This document shows, piece by piece, positions 43,752 to 51,897 of a DNA stretch of 64,000 nucleotides. Positions within the stretch are counted from its first letter, which is position 1. Every line of letters begins with the position of its first letter. This stretch comes from Melastoma dodecandrum (taxonomy: Eukaryota; Streptophyta; Magnoliopsida; Myrtales; Melastomataceae): assembly GCA_029817715.1 (NCBI GenBank), contig JARUPY010000393.1:62001-126000 (forward strand). Direction: 5' to 3'. The position numbers and the translations under genes are program-made. The notes beneath the pieces were generated by a model that did not search any database, had not been told where the DNA came from, and was given only the letters and a program-made list of their open reading frames with translations.

Positions 43752-45932
43752 GTGGTTATTCCTGTCATCAATCTCAAAAATAGCTCTAGACTCGCGACTT
43801 CAGCCGCCTTTGTGCTCATAGCGCAGTCCGGTTCATTGGTTGGTTTTGGACCAAGTTCCGCGTTAGCCCAGCTCGCTACCGACGCATCGCAGGAAGTGCA
43901 GCTCGACGAGCTGTCGGTGGTCGGCAACGGCGGACCCGCCGACGCGCCGGTAAGCAAGATAGATGGCTATCTTGCCAAGGGTAGCGTCAGCGCGACCCGC
44001 ACCGACACGCCGCTGCGCGAAGTTCCTCAGACAGTCGTCGTGGTGCCGGATCAGGTTCTTCTGGACGCCGCCGCAACGCGGGTCGACACTGCCCTCGACC
44101 TCGCCGGCGTCGGCCGAGCCAACAACTTCGCGGGCCTCGGCCTGACTGAATTCACGATCCGCGGCTTCAACACGGGCGCGTACTTTCGCAACGGCTTTCC
44201 GATCAACCGTGGCTACCCGAACTCGCCCGACGTCGTCTCGATCGAGCGGATCGAGGTCCTCAAGGGCCCCTCAGCTTTCCTCTACGGCCGCGGCGACCCG
44301 GGCGGCACCTTCAACATCATCACCAAGCAGCCGCTCGCCGAGAGATCCTTCGCCATCGGCACGCAGTACGGCAGCTATAACCAGAAGCGCAGCACCTTCG
44401 ATGCCACTGGGGCCCTCGATGAGGAGGGGCGGGTGCTCGCCCGCGTCACCGGCGCCATCGAGGACAACGGCAGCTTCCGCGACTTCGTACACGGTGACCG
44501 CTACTACCTCGCGCCCGTGATCGCCTGGAAGCCGTCAGCAGACACCACGATCACGCTGGAGGGCGAGGTGCTGAGCACCGCAACGACCTTCGACCGGGGT
44601 ATCGTGCCGATCAACGGCAACCTACGTGCCCTGCCGCGCAACCGCTTCATCGGCGAGCCCGGCATCGCGCCAGTCCGCAACGACAATGCGCTCGGCCAAC
44701 TCCGGATCGAGCACAAGCTCGATCAGGACTGGGTAGTGACGGCCGGCGTCCAGGCGCTGGGTGGAAGTCTCTTCGGCGACGGCGTCGGCGCGATGAATGT
44801 CCTCAGCGATGGGCGCACTCTCCGCCGGACCTTCGAACATCGCGACCTGAGCTGGTCCGATCTCGATCTTCAGCTCAACCTCGCGGGCAAGTTCGAGACC
44901 GGCTCCTTCCGACACACTCTGCTGATGGGGCTTGAGTACGACAGCTACCGCTACCGGGAGCTCTTCAACCGTTCGAATGCAAACCTCTTCCCATTCGCCC
45001 TCGACCTGTTCGCGCCCCGCTACGGACAATCCGCTCGGCCGCCGCTCGCCTCAATCACCAACTTCTTGCAGAACACCGAGAGCTTCGGCGGCTACGTGCA
45101 GGACCAGATTGATCTCACACCGCGCCTTCATGCCCTTCTGGGCGTGAGAGTGGAGAACCTTAGCCTTGTCTCAACCGACTACCGCACCGGCCGCACCACG
45201 AACTTACAGGACACGGTGACGACGCCGCGCTTCGGACTCACTTACGATCTCACCGATGAAGTCTCGGTCTATGGCAGCTACGGCCGGTCCTTCTTCCCAA
45301 ATACGGGTACAGACCGCTCGGGACGTCCCTTCGCCTTCCAGCAGGGCGAGGGCTATGAGGCCGGCGCGAAGCTCAGCCTGCTTGACGGGACCTTGAGCGC
45401 CATGGCGGCGGTGTTCGACCTCCGGCGCACCAACGTCCTCACGGTCGATCCGGTCGATCCGAACTTCAGCGTCGCGGCCGGCTCCGTGCGCAGCCGGGGC
45501 TTCGATCTGACCGTAGCGGGCTATCTCGCACCCGGCTGGCGGGTGTTCGGTACTTACACCCATGCCGATGCTGCCGTGAGCCGCGACAATACCTTGCCCG
45601 TGGGCACGCGGATCGCCAATATTCCCGCAGATACCCTCGCCGTGCAGAGCGTCTACGAGTTCCAGGCCGGCGCGCTGCGCGGTCTCGGCCTCGGCGGTGG
45701 CGTGACGTATGTCGGTCAGCGTGTCGCCGGCACCGCGCTCTCGACCTTCCGATTGCCGGAGTACACGGCCATCAACCTGATCTCGTACTACTGGATCACA
45801 CCGGGGGTGCGGATCTATCTCAACGTCGACAATGTGCTCGACGCGACCTACTACGACCGCGCGTTCCAGAACCGCTATGCCACAACGGGCATACCGCGCA
45901 CGATCATGGGCGGTGTCGCAGCACGCTTTTGA
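43752..45932 (+). CDS. TonB-dependent siderophore receptor (FhuA/FpvA type)
   Basis: The 726-residue outer-membrane protein has an N-terminal export region, a TonB-box-like DELSVVG near 52-58, and a plug domain with TDTPLREVPQTVVVVPDQVLLD, FTIRGFNTGAYFRNGFP and ERIEVLKGPSAFLYGRGDPGGTFNIITKQP, the classic siderophore-receptor plug. A 22-strand barrel follows, ending GIPRTIMGGVAARF with the terminal Phe that fits outer-membrane insertion. It imports ferric siderophores using TonB energy. No siderophore synthesis or ABC uptake genes are adjacent. The first residues, before about 20, may include a non-native start. Confidence 0.92.
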   Translation: MVIPVINLKNSSRLATSAAFVLIAQSGSLVGFGPSSALAQLATDASQEVQLDELSVVGNGGPADAPVSKIDGYLAKGSVSATRTDTPLREVPQTVVVVPDQVLLDAAATRVDTALDLAGVGRANNFAGLGLTEFTIRGFNTGAYFRNGFPINRGYPNSPDVVSIERIEVLKGPSAFLYGRGDPGGTFNIITKQPLAERSFAIGTQYGSYNQKRSTFDATGALDEEGRVLARVTGAIEDNGSFRDFVHGDRYYLAPVIAWKPSADTTITLEGEVLSTATTFDRGIVPINGNLRALPRNRFIGEPGIAPVRNDNALGQLRIEHKLDQDWVVTAGVQALGGSLFGDGVGAMNVLSDGRTLRRTFEHRDLSWSDLDLQLNLAGKFETGSFRHTLLMGLEYDSYRYRELFNRSNANLFPFALDLFAPRYGQSARPPLASITNFLQNTESFGGYVQDQIDLTPRLHALLGVRVENLSLVSTDYRTGRTTNLQDTVTTPRFGLTYDLTDEVSVYGSYGRSFFPNTGTDRSGRPFAFQQGEGYEAGAKLSLLDGTLSAMAAVFDLRRTNVLTVDPVDPNFSVAAGSVRSRGFDLTVAGYLAPGWRVFGTYTHADAAVSRDNTLPVGTRIANIPADTLAVQSVYEFQAGALRGLGLGGGVTYVGQRVAGTALSTFRLPEYTAINLISYYWITPGVRIYLNVDNVLDATYYDRAFQNRYATTGIPRTIMGGVAARF

Positions 45933-46017
45933 CCTCCATCGCTTCCGAAAGGGGGGCTGGGCGGCGGATCGCCTACAGGTTCGGTACCCACGTCTGCTCT
46001 AAAGTCTGAGCTGCTCG

Positions 46018-46095
46018 AAAGCGGACCGACCGAAATCCACCCACCCCGGTCATTCAAAAGGCAATCATAAGGGACTGGAGCTGGCCGATAGCGGC
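46018..46095. repeat. Interspersed intergenic repeat, copy B
   Basis: AAAGCGGACCGACCG, AATCCACCCACCCCGGTC, ATTCAAAA and further on GGCCGATAGCGGCTGG. It aligns with copy A at 25941 over its first 45 bases with three or four changes. Confidence 0.65.
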
Positions 46096-46176
46096 TGGTC
46101 TGCTTCGGGATAGGTCTGTCGGAAAAGCGGATATACGGCCGACTGCCACCTCGGTGAGGCGGATCAAGCGTCGGGC

Positions 46177-46850
46177 TCACCGCTTCTCTCGTTGCTCGAC
46201 CGGCGGGTAGAACTGCGGGCTCTCGCGGCGGTCGAACATGCCGTAGTCGCGGATCACCCGCACGGTCCGGATGCGCATGGATTCGGTCTGGACTGGCGCA
46301 CTTGGCTTGAAGGCCGAGGCCGCGCCGGGGTCGACCCACGACAACAGAAGCATGACTTTGCCGGATTGTAGATCGAGTCGAACACGTCCGACGCCACGAG
46401 GCCGCTGGTTGTAGGAGCGAGCCCGATGGCACCCGTAAGGTCGTCTGGCAGGGACCGGCCGACGCAAGGTACCGCCTCAAACAACTGGCACACCTTGGCG
46501 CTTCCGACCTCGGTCTCGTCGAGCCGCTGCTCGCGCACCGCATGGCCCTGGGGCGGGTGGCTGTCCGCCGTCACCTCACCGACCCGAAGGTGGTAATCGG
46601 AGAACACCTCGAACCGTCCCTGCTCTTGGACGAGGTGGTGGCCCGCATGCGTCCGCCAGCGGATCACCGATTTCTCGTCCCGCCAGGTCGAGTGCGACAG
46701 CACCCAGCCGGGCCGGCGGCGGCTCTCGTAGCGCTCGTTGTCGATGAAGCCGTCGATGTTCTCCAACTCGGGCTTCAGCACCTTTCCGTGCTCAAGGTAC
46801 GCATCCTTCCGGCCCTCGCCGAGATGGACATCAAAGATGACCGAGAACAT
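46177..46850 (-). pseudogene. Antibiotic-biosynthesis-monooxygenase-fold protein, frameshifted
   Basis: The frame from 46850 shows an ABM domain: FSVIFDVHLGEGRKDAYLEH, then DGFIDNERYESRRRPGWVLSHSTW and RWRTHAGHH. It continues into a second, more divergent domain, then near 46358-46366 loses one G (AATCCGGCAAAG for AATCCGGGCAAAG). The coding resumes in another frame (KVMLLLSWVDPGAASAF, RTVRVIRDYGMFDRRESPQFYPP) to 46177. Restored length is about 224 residues. Members are cofactor-free monooxygenases or stress-related dimers; this one is unassigned. Confidence 0.75.
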
Positions 46851-46877
46851 GGCATCTCCTCCATGGGCGAGGCCTTT

Positions 46878-47096
46878 TTAGGCCGGTGTGGCCTCCCGCA
46901 GGAAGGTTGCAGAAGCCTGCCAAAGCGGACCACGCTGGGCTTCAAGGTGCATCAGGTGGGTGCCGCGGCCGATCTTGACGTCGCGCCAGTTGGGCGAGGC
47001 GAAGGCATCGAACAGCCAGCACGAGTCGGCATCAATGGCGAGACCATCCCACTCCCCTCGGATGACGCACGCGGGCGCGGATGAGCGCCTGGTCAT
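46878..47096 (-). pseudogene. Alpha/beta-hydrolase, C-terminal fragment
   Basis: Seventy residues (ACVIRGEWDGLAIDADSCWLF, then WRDVKIGRGTHLMHLEAQR) match the acid and catalytic-His end of an alpha/beta hydrolase (HLMHLE). About 200 upstream residues are missing. The shape suggests deletion when neighbouring DNA was inserted. Confidence 0.65.
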
Positions 47097-47183
47097 AGTG
47101 CAACTCGCCGTGTCACGTTTGCAGGATCTCGTCTAACGAGCCGGCGCGCGACTTCATGCACTGCGGCCGCGCTTGTCGAGGGC

Positions 47184-48083
47184 TCAAACGTGCTTTCGCC
47201 TCTCAATCAGTGTCTGGAACTTCTCGTACTCTGCTGGATCGACACGGTATGAGTGGTCGTCGTCGGGGAAGGTCATGGTCTTGACCTCTTCGACGTACTT
47301 GCGGATGCCGGTCACCGCGACCTCGGTGAGGTTCGCGTAGCGTTTCGTGAACTTCGGCTTGAAATCCGTGAAGACGCCCAGCAAATCGTAGGCGAGCAGG
47401 ATCTGGCCGTCGCAACCGGCGCCGGCGCCTATGCCGATGGTTGGGATCGTGAGCTGCTCGGAGATCAGTTTGGCAATCGGGGCCGGAACGGCCTCGAATT
47501 CCAGCATGAAGCAGCCGGCATCCTCGATGGCCAGCGCGTCCTCCAGGATCTTCATCGCGGCCTCTGCTGTTCGGCCCTGGATCTTGAAGCCGCCGAAGTT
47601 GGCGATGGTGTGCGGTGTCAGCCCGATATGCGACGCCGTCGGGATGCCGGCGTCGACGAGCGCCCTGAGAACATGGGCCTGGCTCTTGCCGCCCTGCGGC
47701 TTCACGGCATCGCACAGGCCTTCCTGCATGAAGCGCGTGGCATTCGTCAGAGCCCGGTCGGCGGTGTTGTAGCTCTGGTAGGGCATGCAGCCGAGCACGA
47801 AGGTGTCCGGCGCGCCGCGCCGAACCGCCGCCGCGTGCAGGATCATCATGTCCATCGTCGCCGGTATAGTGCTGGCATGGCCGTGGGCGACCATAGCGAG
47901 GCTGTCGCCGACTACGGCGACGTCGACGCCCGCCATCTCCGCCCACCGGGCCGAGGTGTAGTCGGGCACGGACATGTAGACGAACTTCTCGCCGGTCCGC
48001 TTGGCGGCGCGGATGTCGAGGATTGTCCGCTTACCCGCCTTCCTGGCCGGCTCGTTCGAGGAGGTCGCCGCGGTGGCACTCAT
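47184..48083 (-). CDS. PanB-like ketopantoate hydroxymethyltransferase homologue with altered metal site
   Basis: The 299-residue protein from the ATG at 48083 has the PanB fold: VAVVGDSLAMVAHGHAST (first metal Asp, Asp60), HIGLTPHTIANFGGFKIQGR, MLEFEAVPAPIAKLIS (catalytic Glu195) and IGIGAGAGCDGQILLAYDLLG. By alignment with E. coli PanB (Mg ligands Asp45, Asp84, Glu114), Asp84 is replaced by Cys99 (LGCMPYQSY for ADLPFMAY) and Glu114 by Gln130 (VKPQGG for VKIEGG); Lys128 is kept. Canonical PanB moves a hydroxymethyl group from methylene-THF to 2-oxoisovalerate. Here no panC is adjacent and the gene ends a GntR-linked cluster, so a different keto-acid substrate is inferred. Confidence 0.8.
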   Translation of the reverse strand: MSATAATSSNEPARKAGKRTILDIRAAKRTGEKFVYMSVPDYTSARWAEMAGVDVAVVGDSLAMVAHGHASTIPATMDMMILHAAAVRRGAPDTFVLGCMPYQSYNTADRALTNATRFMQEGLCDAVKPQGGKSQAHVLRALVDAGIPTASHIGLTPHTIANFGGFKIQGRTAEAAMKILEDALAIEDAGCFMLEFEAVPAPIAKLISEQLTIPTIGIGAGAGCDGQILLAYDLLGVFTDFKPKFTKRYANLTEVAVTGIRKYVEEVKTMTFPDDDHSYRVDPAEYEKFQTLIERRKHV

Positions 48084-48154
48084 GTCCGCCCTTCCGGAAT
48101 CTTCGGTAGGTCCAAGCGGCCGTGCCCCGGCCGCCGATCTCGCTCTGTGCGCGT

Positions 48155-48451
48155 CTAGCGCAGGCCCTGCAGGACTCGGTCGATGTCGGCCGTCGTCATC
48201 TCCCACTCGTTCTGGAAGTTGGCGACGACGCTGCGCATGAATTGCGGCTGGAGGCGTTCCGCCTGGGCCGTGTCGCCGAGGTGGTCAACCAGCATCGCGT
48301 AGGCGAGCTGCGAGGGCTCGGGACCCTCGTAGCTCCACTCGAAGCCGTTGCCGGAGTAGCGCTTAACGTCCGTCCTGTCCGGGAGAGGCTCGCCGTCGAC
48401 CGTGACCACAATCCCGTCGATGGTCCGGTCCCCCACGTAGACCTTGTTCAC
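48155..48451 (-). CDS. DUF6166-type small protein
   Basis: The GTG at 48451 (GGGAGG upstream) gives 98 residues: NKVYVGDRTIDGIVVTVDG, then YSGNGFEWSYEGPEPSQLAYAMLVDHLGD and FMRSVVANFQNEWEMTTADID. The YSGxGFEWSYxGxGPxQLA block is the DUF6166 hallmark. The start overlaps the preceding stop as GTGA. It is cytosolic; no biochemical role is known. It lies between a membrane protein and the PanB-like gene. Confidence 0.75.
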   Translation of the reverse strand: MNKVYVGDRTIDGIVVTVDGEPLPDRTDVKRYSGNGFEWSYEGPEPSQLAYAMLVDHLGDTAQAERLQPQFMRSVVANFQNEWEMTTADIDRVLQGLR

Positions 48452-48666
48452 GACCGCACCTCCCTCATCTGGTGGCGAGGGGTGCGGCCGTCGGAGCGGC
48501 TGCGCATCACCTCGGGGAAGATCCAGAGGCTGACGACCATGAAGGGGCCGAGGAAGGCCACGGCCCAGCGCGGGCCGACCTGGCCGAGGTAGCCCATGTA
48601 GAACCACCCCGCGAGCGCAGCCAAGGCGACAGCGACGGACAAGCCGAACTTGATTGGAAACGGCAT
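48448..48666 (-). CDS. Small two-helix membrane protein
   Basis: The 72-residue protein from the ATG at 48666 (GGGAGGA upstream) has two hydrophobic helices (FGLSVAVALAALAGWFYMGYL and WAVAFLGPFMVVSLWIFPEVM) and a basic tail. It overlaps the DUF6166 start by four bases, showing coupled translation. No family was recognised. Confidence 0.7.
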   Translation of the reverse strand: MPFPIKFGLSVAVALAALAGWFYMGYLGQVGPRWAVAFLGPFMVVSLWIFPEVMRSRSDGRTPRHQMREVRS

Positions 48667-48694
48667 CGGATTCCTCCCAAAACGGTGATTGTCG

Positions 48695-49084
48695 TTAAAG
48701 CGAAAAGACGGAGCCGACCTGCTGCAGCAGGCTGACCGAGCCGCCGAGCCCGGCCAGCACGATGGCGAGCCCGAACAGACCGTCACGCCAACGCTGGGGC
48801 CAGACGTTGAACAGGCCCGGGGCGAACAGGACGGCCAGGCCGCCCACGATGACGAGGCTCGTCCAGCGCAGGTTGGCGACGCCGTAGGCGAGGCCGCCGC
48901 CGACCAGCGCCAGCAGCAGCACGACGTTGGCGGCAAGCATCAAAAGGCCCAGGGGCCGCGCCCGCAGGTCGGGACGGGTTTCGAGCGGGAACATGCCCGT
49001 GAGGACGTAGAAGCCGACGCTGGCAACGCCGGCGAAGAGGGCGAACCACGCGAGGGCGAGGACGTTCGGTTCGATTATGCTCAT
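48695..49084 (-). CDS. Four-helix inner-membrane protein
   Basis: The 129-residue protein has four hydrophobic segments (LALAWFALFAGVASVGFYVL, LGLLMLAANVVLLLALVGGGLAYG, LVIVGGLAVLFAPGLFNVW and LFGLAIVLAGLGGSVSLL). It starts 28 bases before the next gene and is part of the minus-strand cluster. No family is claimed; a subunit or anchor for the adjacent hydroxylase is one possibility. Confidence 0.7.
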   Translation of the reverse strand: MSIIEPNVLALAWFALFAGVASVGFYVLTGMFPLETRPDLRARPLGLLMLAANVVLLLALVGGGLAYGVANLRWTSLVIVGGLAVLFAPGLFNVWPQRWRDGLFGLAIVLAGLGGSVSLLQQVGSVFSL

Positions 49085-49147
49085 GGAAGATCTCTCAGGT
49101 GTCGGGGCGGCGCTCCGTCGGCGCCGCACATAGCGTGTGGCATGGGG

Positions 49148-49940
49148 CTACTCGGCCGGCTGCATCGCGCCGGGCTCGGCGGCGCCTGGTGTACGCGAGG
49201 TCTTGCGCATGTCGGTCTTCACGTGGCGCGTGTCGTAACCGTTAAAGAGCGTTCCGAGCAGGCCGCGGTTGAGATCCGACGTGCCGAACAGCCAATCCAT
49301 GATCGGGAAGGTCAGGTTCATGTTGCGCTCCATCATGATCGACTGGTCGTGATGCGCGGTGTGGTGGCGCCGATTCGTATTGATGAACGGCATGTTACGG
49401 ACGAACCAGTTGTCCTCGACGTGGCAGCAGAAGTGCATGAACTCGTAGATCATGTAGATGCTGGTCGTCGTGGTGATGAACAGCCAGCCGACGTTCGGCG
49501 TGAACACGTTGCCGAGCACGATGGCGCCCGGGATCGACATCAGCGTGAAGGTCGCCAGAGCATAGGGCGGGAAGAAACGTCACCCGATAATCGCGATGGT
49601 CGGCGAAGCGCATCTCGTGGTCGGTGAAGAACTGGTGGTGCTGAAGGGTATGCCGATTGTAGACGGCGCGCCCGATTGGGTTGCTCTGCGGGCGATGCAT
49701 CACGTAGCGGTGCAGCCACCACTCGAAGAAGTTGCAGAACAGGAACACGACCGGCACGGTCGCAAGTTCCGCCAAGGTCGGCGCCTTGATGTTCGAGATG
49801 TAGATATACAGTGCCGTCAGGCCGATGGTGTAGATGATGGCGATGTGCAGAAAACCGTTGTACCAGCCCGCGACGCGCTGCCGGTAATTGGCCCGGTAGT
49901 TTCTCTGCCGCTCGCTCATTTTGGTGACCGCGAGTTCCAT
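49148..49940 (-). pseudogene. Sterol desaturase/fatty-acid-hydroxylase-type di-iron protein, frameshifted
   Basis: The ATG at 49940 (GAGAGG upstream) opens a membrane protein with WWLHRYVMHR and HTLQHHQFF, two of the family's His clusters. Near 49570-49577 the frame shifts by one base. The second frame carries MIYEFMHFCCHVEDN and NRRHHTAHHD, completing the eight-His di-iron site, and runs to 49148. Total length of about 264 residues is normal. All parts are otherwise healthy in an operon of intact genes, so an error or a very recent mutation is likely. The substrate could be a membrane lipid, carotenoid or small acid. Confidence 0.8.
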
Positions 49941-50001
49941 TGCACCTCTCCTTTTCTGTCGGTTCTGGGAGCGGCCGCCGCGGCCGCTTAGGCGTCTTCG
50001 C

Positions 50002-50193
50002 TCAGTGGGTCGCCATCGGGGCGCCGGTGTTCGATTGGATGGGGGCCTCGACGGCGGCAGTCGGCTGGGTACGCGACCGCCCCAGGGCTGCACGACGAGT
50101 CGGGACCGTGGGCCTGATGGCAGGGCATCCGCCGCATCCCCGGCAGACGGAACGGCCCCGACCGTCATCCGCGTTGCGAGCTGTCCAGCTCAT
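50002..50193 (-). CDS. 63-residue CxxCxxC microprotein with its own promoter
   Basis: The frame from the ATG at 50193 (GGTGAGAG upstream) encodes a basic peptide with SVCRGCGGCPAIRP at 15-28, a CxxCxxC cluster, then a Pro/Thr/Arg-rich tail ending APIQSNTGAPMATH. No signal peptide or membrane helix. It stands between the MFS gene and the hydroxylase gene in the same direction, behind a good promoter with a palindromic operator. It might be a metal-binding accessory protein, a modified-peptide precursor, or a regulator. No family was recognised. Confidence 0.55.
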   Translation of the reverse strand: MSWTARNADDGRGRSVCRGCGGCPAIRPTVPTRRAALGRSRTQPTAAVEAPIQSNTGAPMATH

Positions 50194-50219
50194 GGCGCTC
50201 TCACCGCTATGTAATCTGC

Positions 50220-50247
50220 AAAATATCACTGATATATCAACTGTCAA
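50220..50247 (-). promoter_or_regulatory. Promoter with overlapping palindromic operator
   Basis: On the minus strand TTGACA (50247-50242) and TATTTT (50225-50220) are 16 bases apart. Between them lies the perfect palindrome ATATCA-C-TGATAT (50223-50235) and the 9-mer GATATATCA (50231-50239), which recurs before the MFS gene. Placement across the -10/-35 spacer suggests repression. Confidence 0.6.
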
Positions 50248-50268
50248 CATAGTAATGCCATTGGGCTT

Positions 50269-50302
50269 ACCGGCGGGGACAATTCCTAATGTCCCCGCCG
50301 GT
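50269..50302. terminator. Terminator hairpin of the MFS gene, 12 bp perfect stem
   Basis: ACCGGCGGGGAC (50269-50280) and GTCCCCGCCGGT (50291-50302), loop of 10, starts five bases beyond the MFS stop. It separates the transporter transcript from the downstream promoter at 50220-50247. Confidence 0.65.
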
Positions 50303-50306
50303 ACGG

Positions 50307-51731
50307 TTAGTGCGATATCGCTTCGAGGGACTTGCCCTTGGTCTCGATGCCAAGGACGGCGACGCTCGCCGCGGCGATAACGAACGAGCCGGCGCCCAGG
50401 GCGAAGACGCCGCCATGTCCCAGCGTCGGCAGGATGATGCCGATCGCGTAGGGGCCGATCAGCGAGCCGATCCGGCCTACCGCCGAGGCGCAGCCGGCCC
50501 CCGTCGCCCGGGCGCGGGTCGGGTAGAGCTCGGGAGTGTAGGCGTAGAGCACAGACCACATACCGAACAGGAAGAACTGCATCATCAGCCCGAAGGCGAT
50601 GAGCCAGCCGAAGCTCGGCGAGTTGCCGTACAAGTAAGCCGCCACCGCGCTGCCGAGCAGCATCAGCACGGCGGTCGGCTTGCGGCCCCAGCGCTCGACG
50701 AGGATGGCAGAGGCGATGAAGCCGGGCACGCCCGCGAGCGAGATCAGGATCGTATAGGTCACCGACTTGGCGACGCTGTAGCCCGCGTCCTGCAGCAGGG
50801 CCCCTAGCCAAGTGGTGAGGCCGTAGAAGCCGAGCAGTGCGAAGAACCAGGTCAGCCAGATCATGACCGTGCGGCTCGCGTAGCCTGGGCTCCAGAGTTC
50901 GAGGAAGGAGAAGCGACGCTCGCCCTGGGCCTGTTCTGGCAGAACCTTCGGCTCGGACAGCGGCCGGCCGTCGAGGCGCGCGGCCACTTTCGTCTCGATG
51001 GACGTCATCACGCGGTCTGCTTCTTCGTGCCGCCCGCGGTCGGCCAGCCAGCGTGGGGACTCCGGCACTAGGAAGCGGATCACGAACAGGAACAGGGCCG
51101 GGAATGCCTGTGCCAGGAAGACGGCTCGCCAGTCGAAATAGGCCAGCAGCACGTAGCTGAGGCAGCCCGCGGCGATGAAGCCGAGCGGCCAGAAGCCTTC
51201 CATGATCGCGAGATAGCGCCCGCGCTTGGCGGTCGGCAGGAATTCCGAGACGATGGCCAGCGCCACCGGGAACTCCATACCCATGCCGAAGCCCAGGAGC
51301 AGGCGGGCATAGCCGAGCGTGGTGGCGTCAGGCGCGTAGGCGCACCAGAGGCTGCCGAGCCCCCAGAAGACCATGCTGACCTGGAAGACGATCTTCCGGC
51401 CGAAGCGGTCCGCCAGCATCCCGGAGATCGCGGCGCCTGCGAACATGCCGATGAAGCTCATGCTCGACAGCAGCCCCGCCTGGGCGGTGGAGAGGCCGAA
51501 CTCGGTCTTGATCGAGCCGAGCAGGAAGGTGAGCGAGCCGAGGTCGATCGAATCGAAGAACCACGCACTCGCGATGATGAGGAAGATGGTGCGCTGGAAC
51601 GCGGTCATCGGCAGCCTCTCCAGCCGCGCCGCGATCACCGCGCTCGTCCCGGCCGCGACGCGGCTTGGAACCTCGGTTGTGACCTTTTCCGGCAGCAGAT
51701 CGCCGGCGGGTATCGCAATTTGCCCTGCCAT
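50307..51731 (-). CDS. MFS transporter, acid/sugar symporter type
   Basis: The 474-residue protein from 51731 has twelve predicted helices after a 45-residue cytosolic N-terminus. Signatures: FFDSIDLGSLTFLLGSI, SMSFIGMFAGAAISGMLADRFGRKIVF (motif A), RLLLGFGMGMEFPVALAIVSEFLP (the family's R-x-x-x-G-x-G-x-G block), VPESPRWLADRGR (PESPRWL), VERWGRKPTAVL and YTPELYPTRARATGAGCASAVGRIGSL. This is the metabolite:H+ symporter style used for aromatic or organic acids, niacin and inositol. It is divergent from the GntR regulator, so its substrate is probably that regulator's effector or precursor. Confidence 0.88.
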   Translation of the reverse strand: MAGQIAIPAGDLLPEKVTTEVPSRVAAGTSAVIAARLERLPMTAFQRTIFLIIASAWFFDSIDLGSLTFLLGSIKTEFGLSTAQAGLLSSMSFIGMFAGAAISGMLADRFGRKIVFQVSMVFWGLGSLWCAYAPDATTLGYARLLLGFGMGMEFPVALAIVSEFLPTAKRGRYLAIMEGFWPLGFIAAGCLSYVLLAYFDWRAVFLAQAFPALFLFVIRFLVPESPRWLADRGRHEEADRVMTSIETKVAARLDGRPLSEPKVLPEQAQGERRFSFLELWSPGYASRTVMIWLTWFFALLGFYGLTTWLGALLQDAGYSVAKSVTYTILISLAGVPGFIASAILVERWGRKPTAVLMLLGSAVAAYLYGNSPSFGWLIAFGLMMQFFLFGMWSVLYAYTPELYPTRARATGAGCASAVGRIGSLIGPYAIGIILPTLGHGGVFALGAGSFVIAAASVAVLGIETKGKSLEAISH

Positions 51732-51796
51732 CTCTTGCCTCCCTGTATTCTTGGTATGCGCGTTGCGCTTCTGCAGGATATTTCTAATCGACGCAA

Positions 51797-51805
51797 GATA
51801 TATCA
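51797..51805. promoter_or_regulatory. Second copy of the GATATATCA operator-like 9-mer
   Basis: GATATATCA followed by GCGGTAT lies in the 166-base divergent region between the MFS and GntR genes, in the same orientation as the copy at 50231-50239. Shared sequence at two promoters of one cluster supports a GntR target. Confidence 0.5.
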
Positions 51806-51897
51806 GCGGTATTCCCCTTGCGCAGGGAAGAGCTCCGCCCCATGCACTGGGGTGGGGCAGCGTCGAGCGAGCTGGGCGGGGAGAGGGGGCGTCGTCG

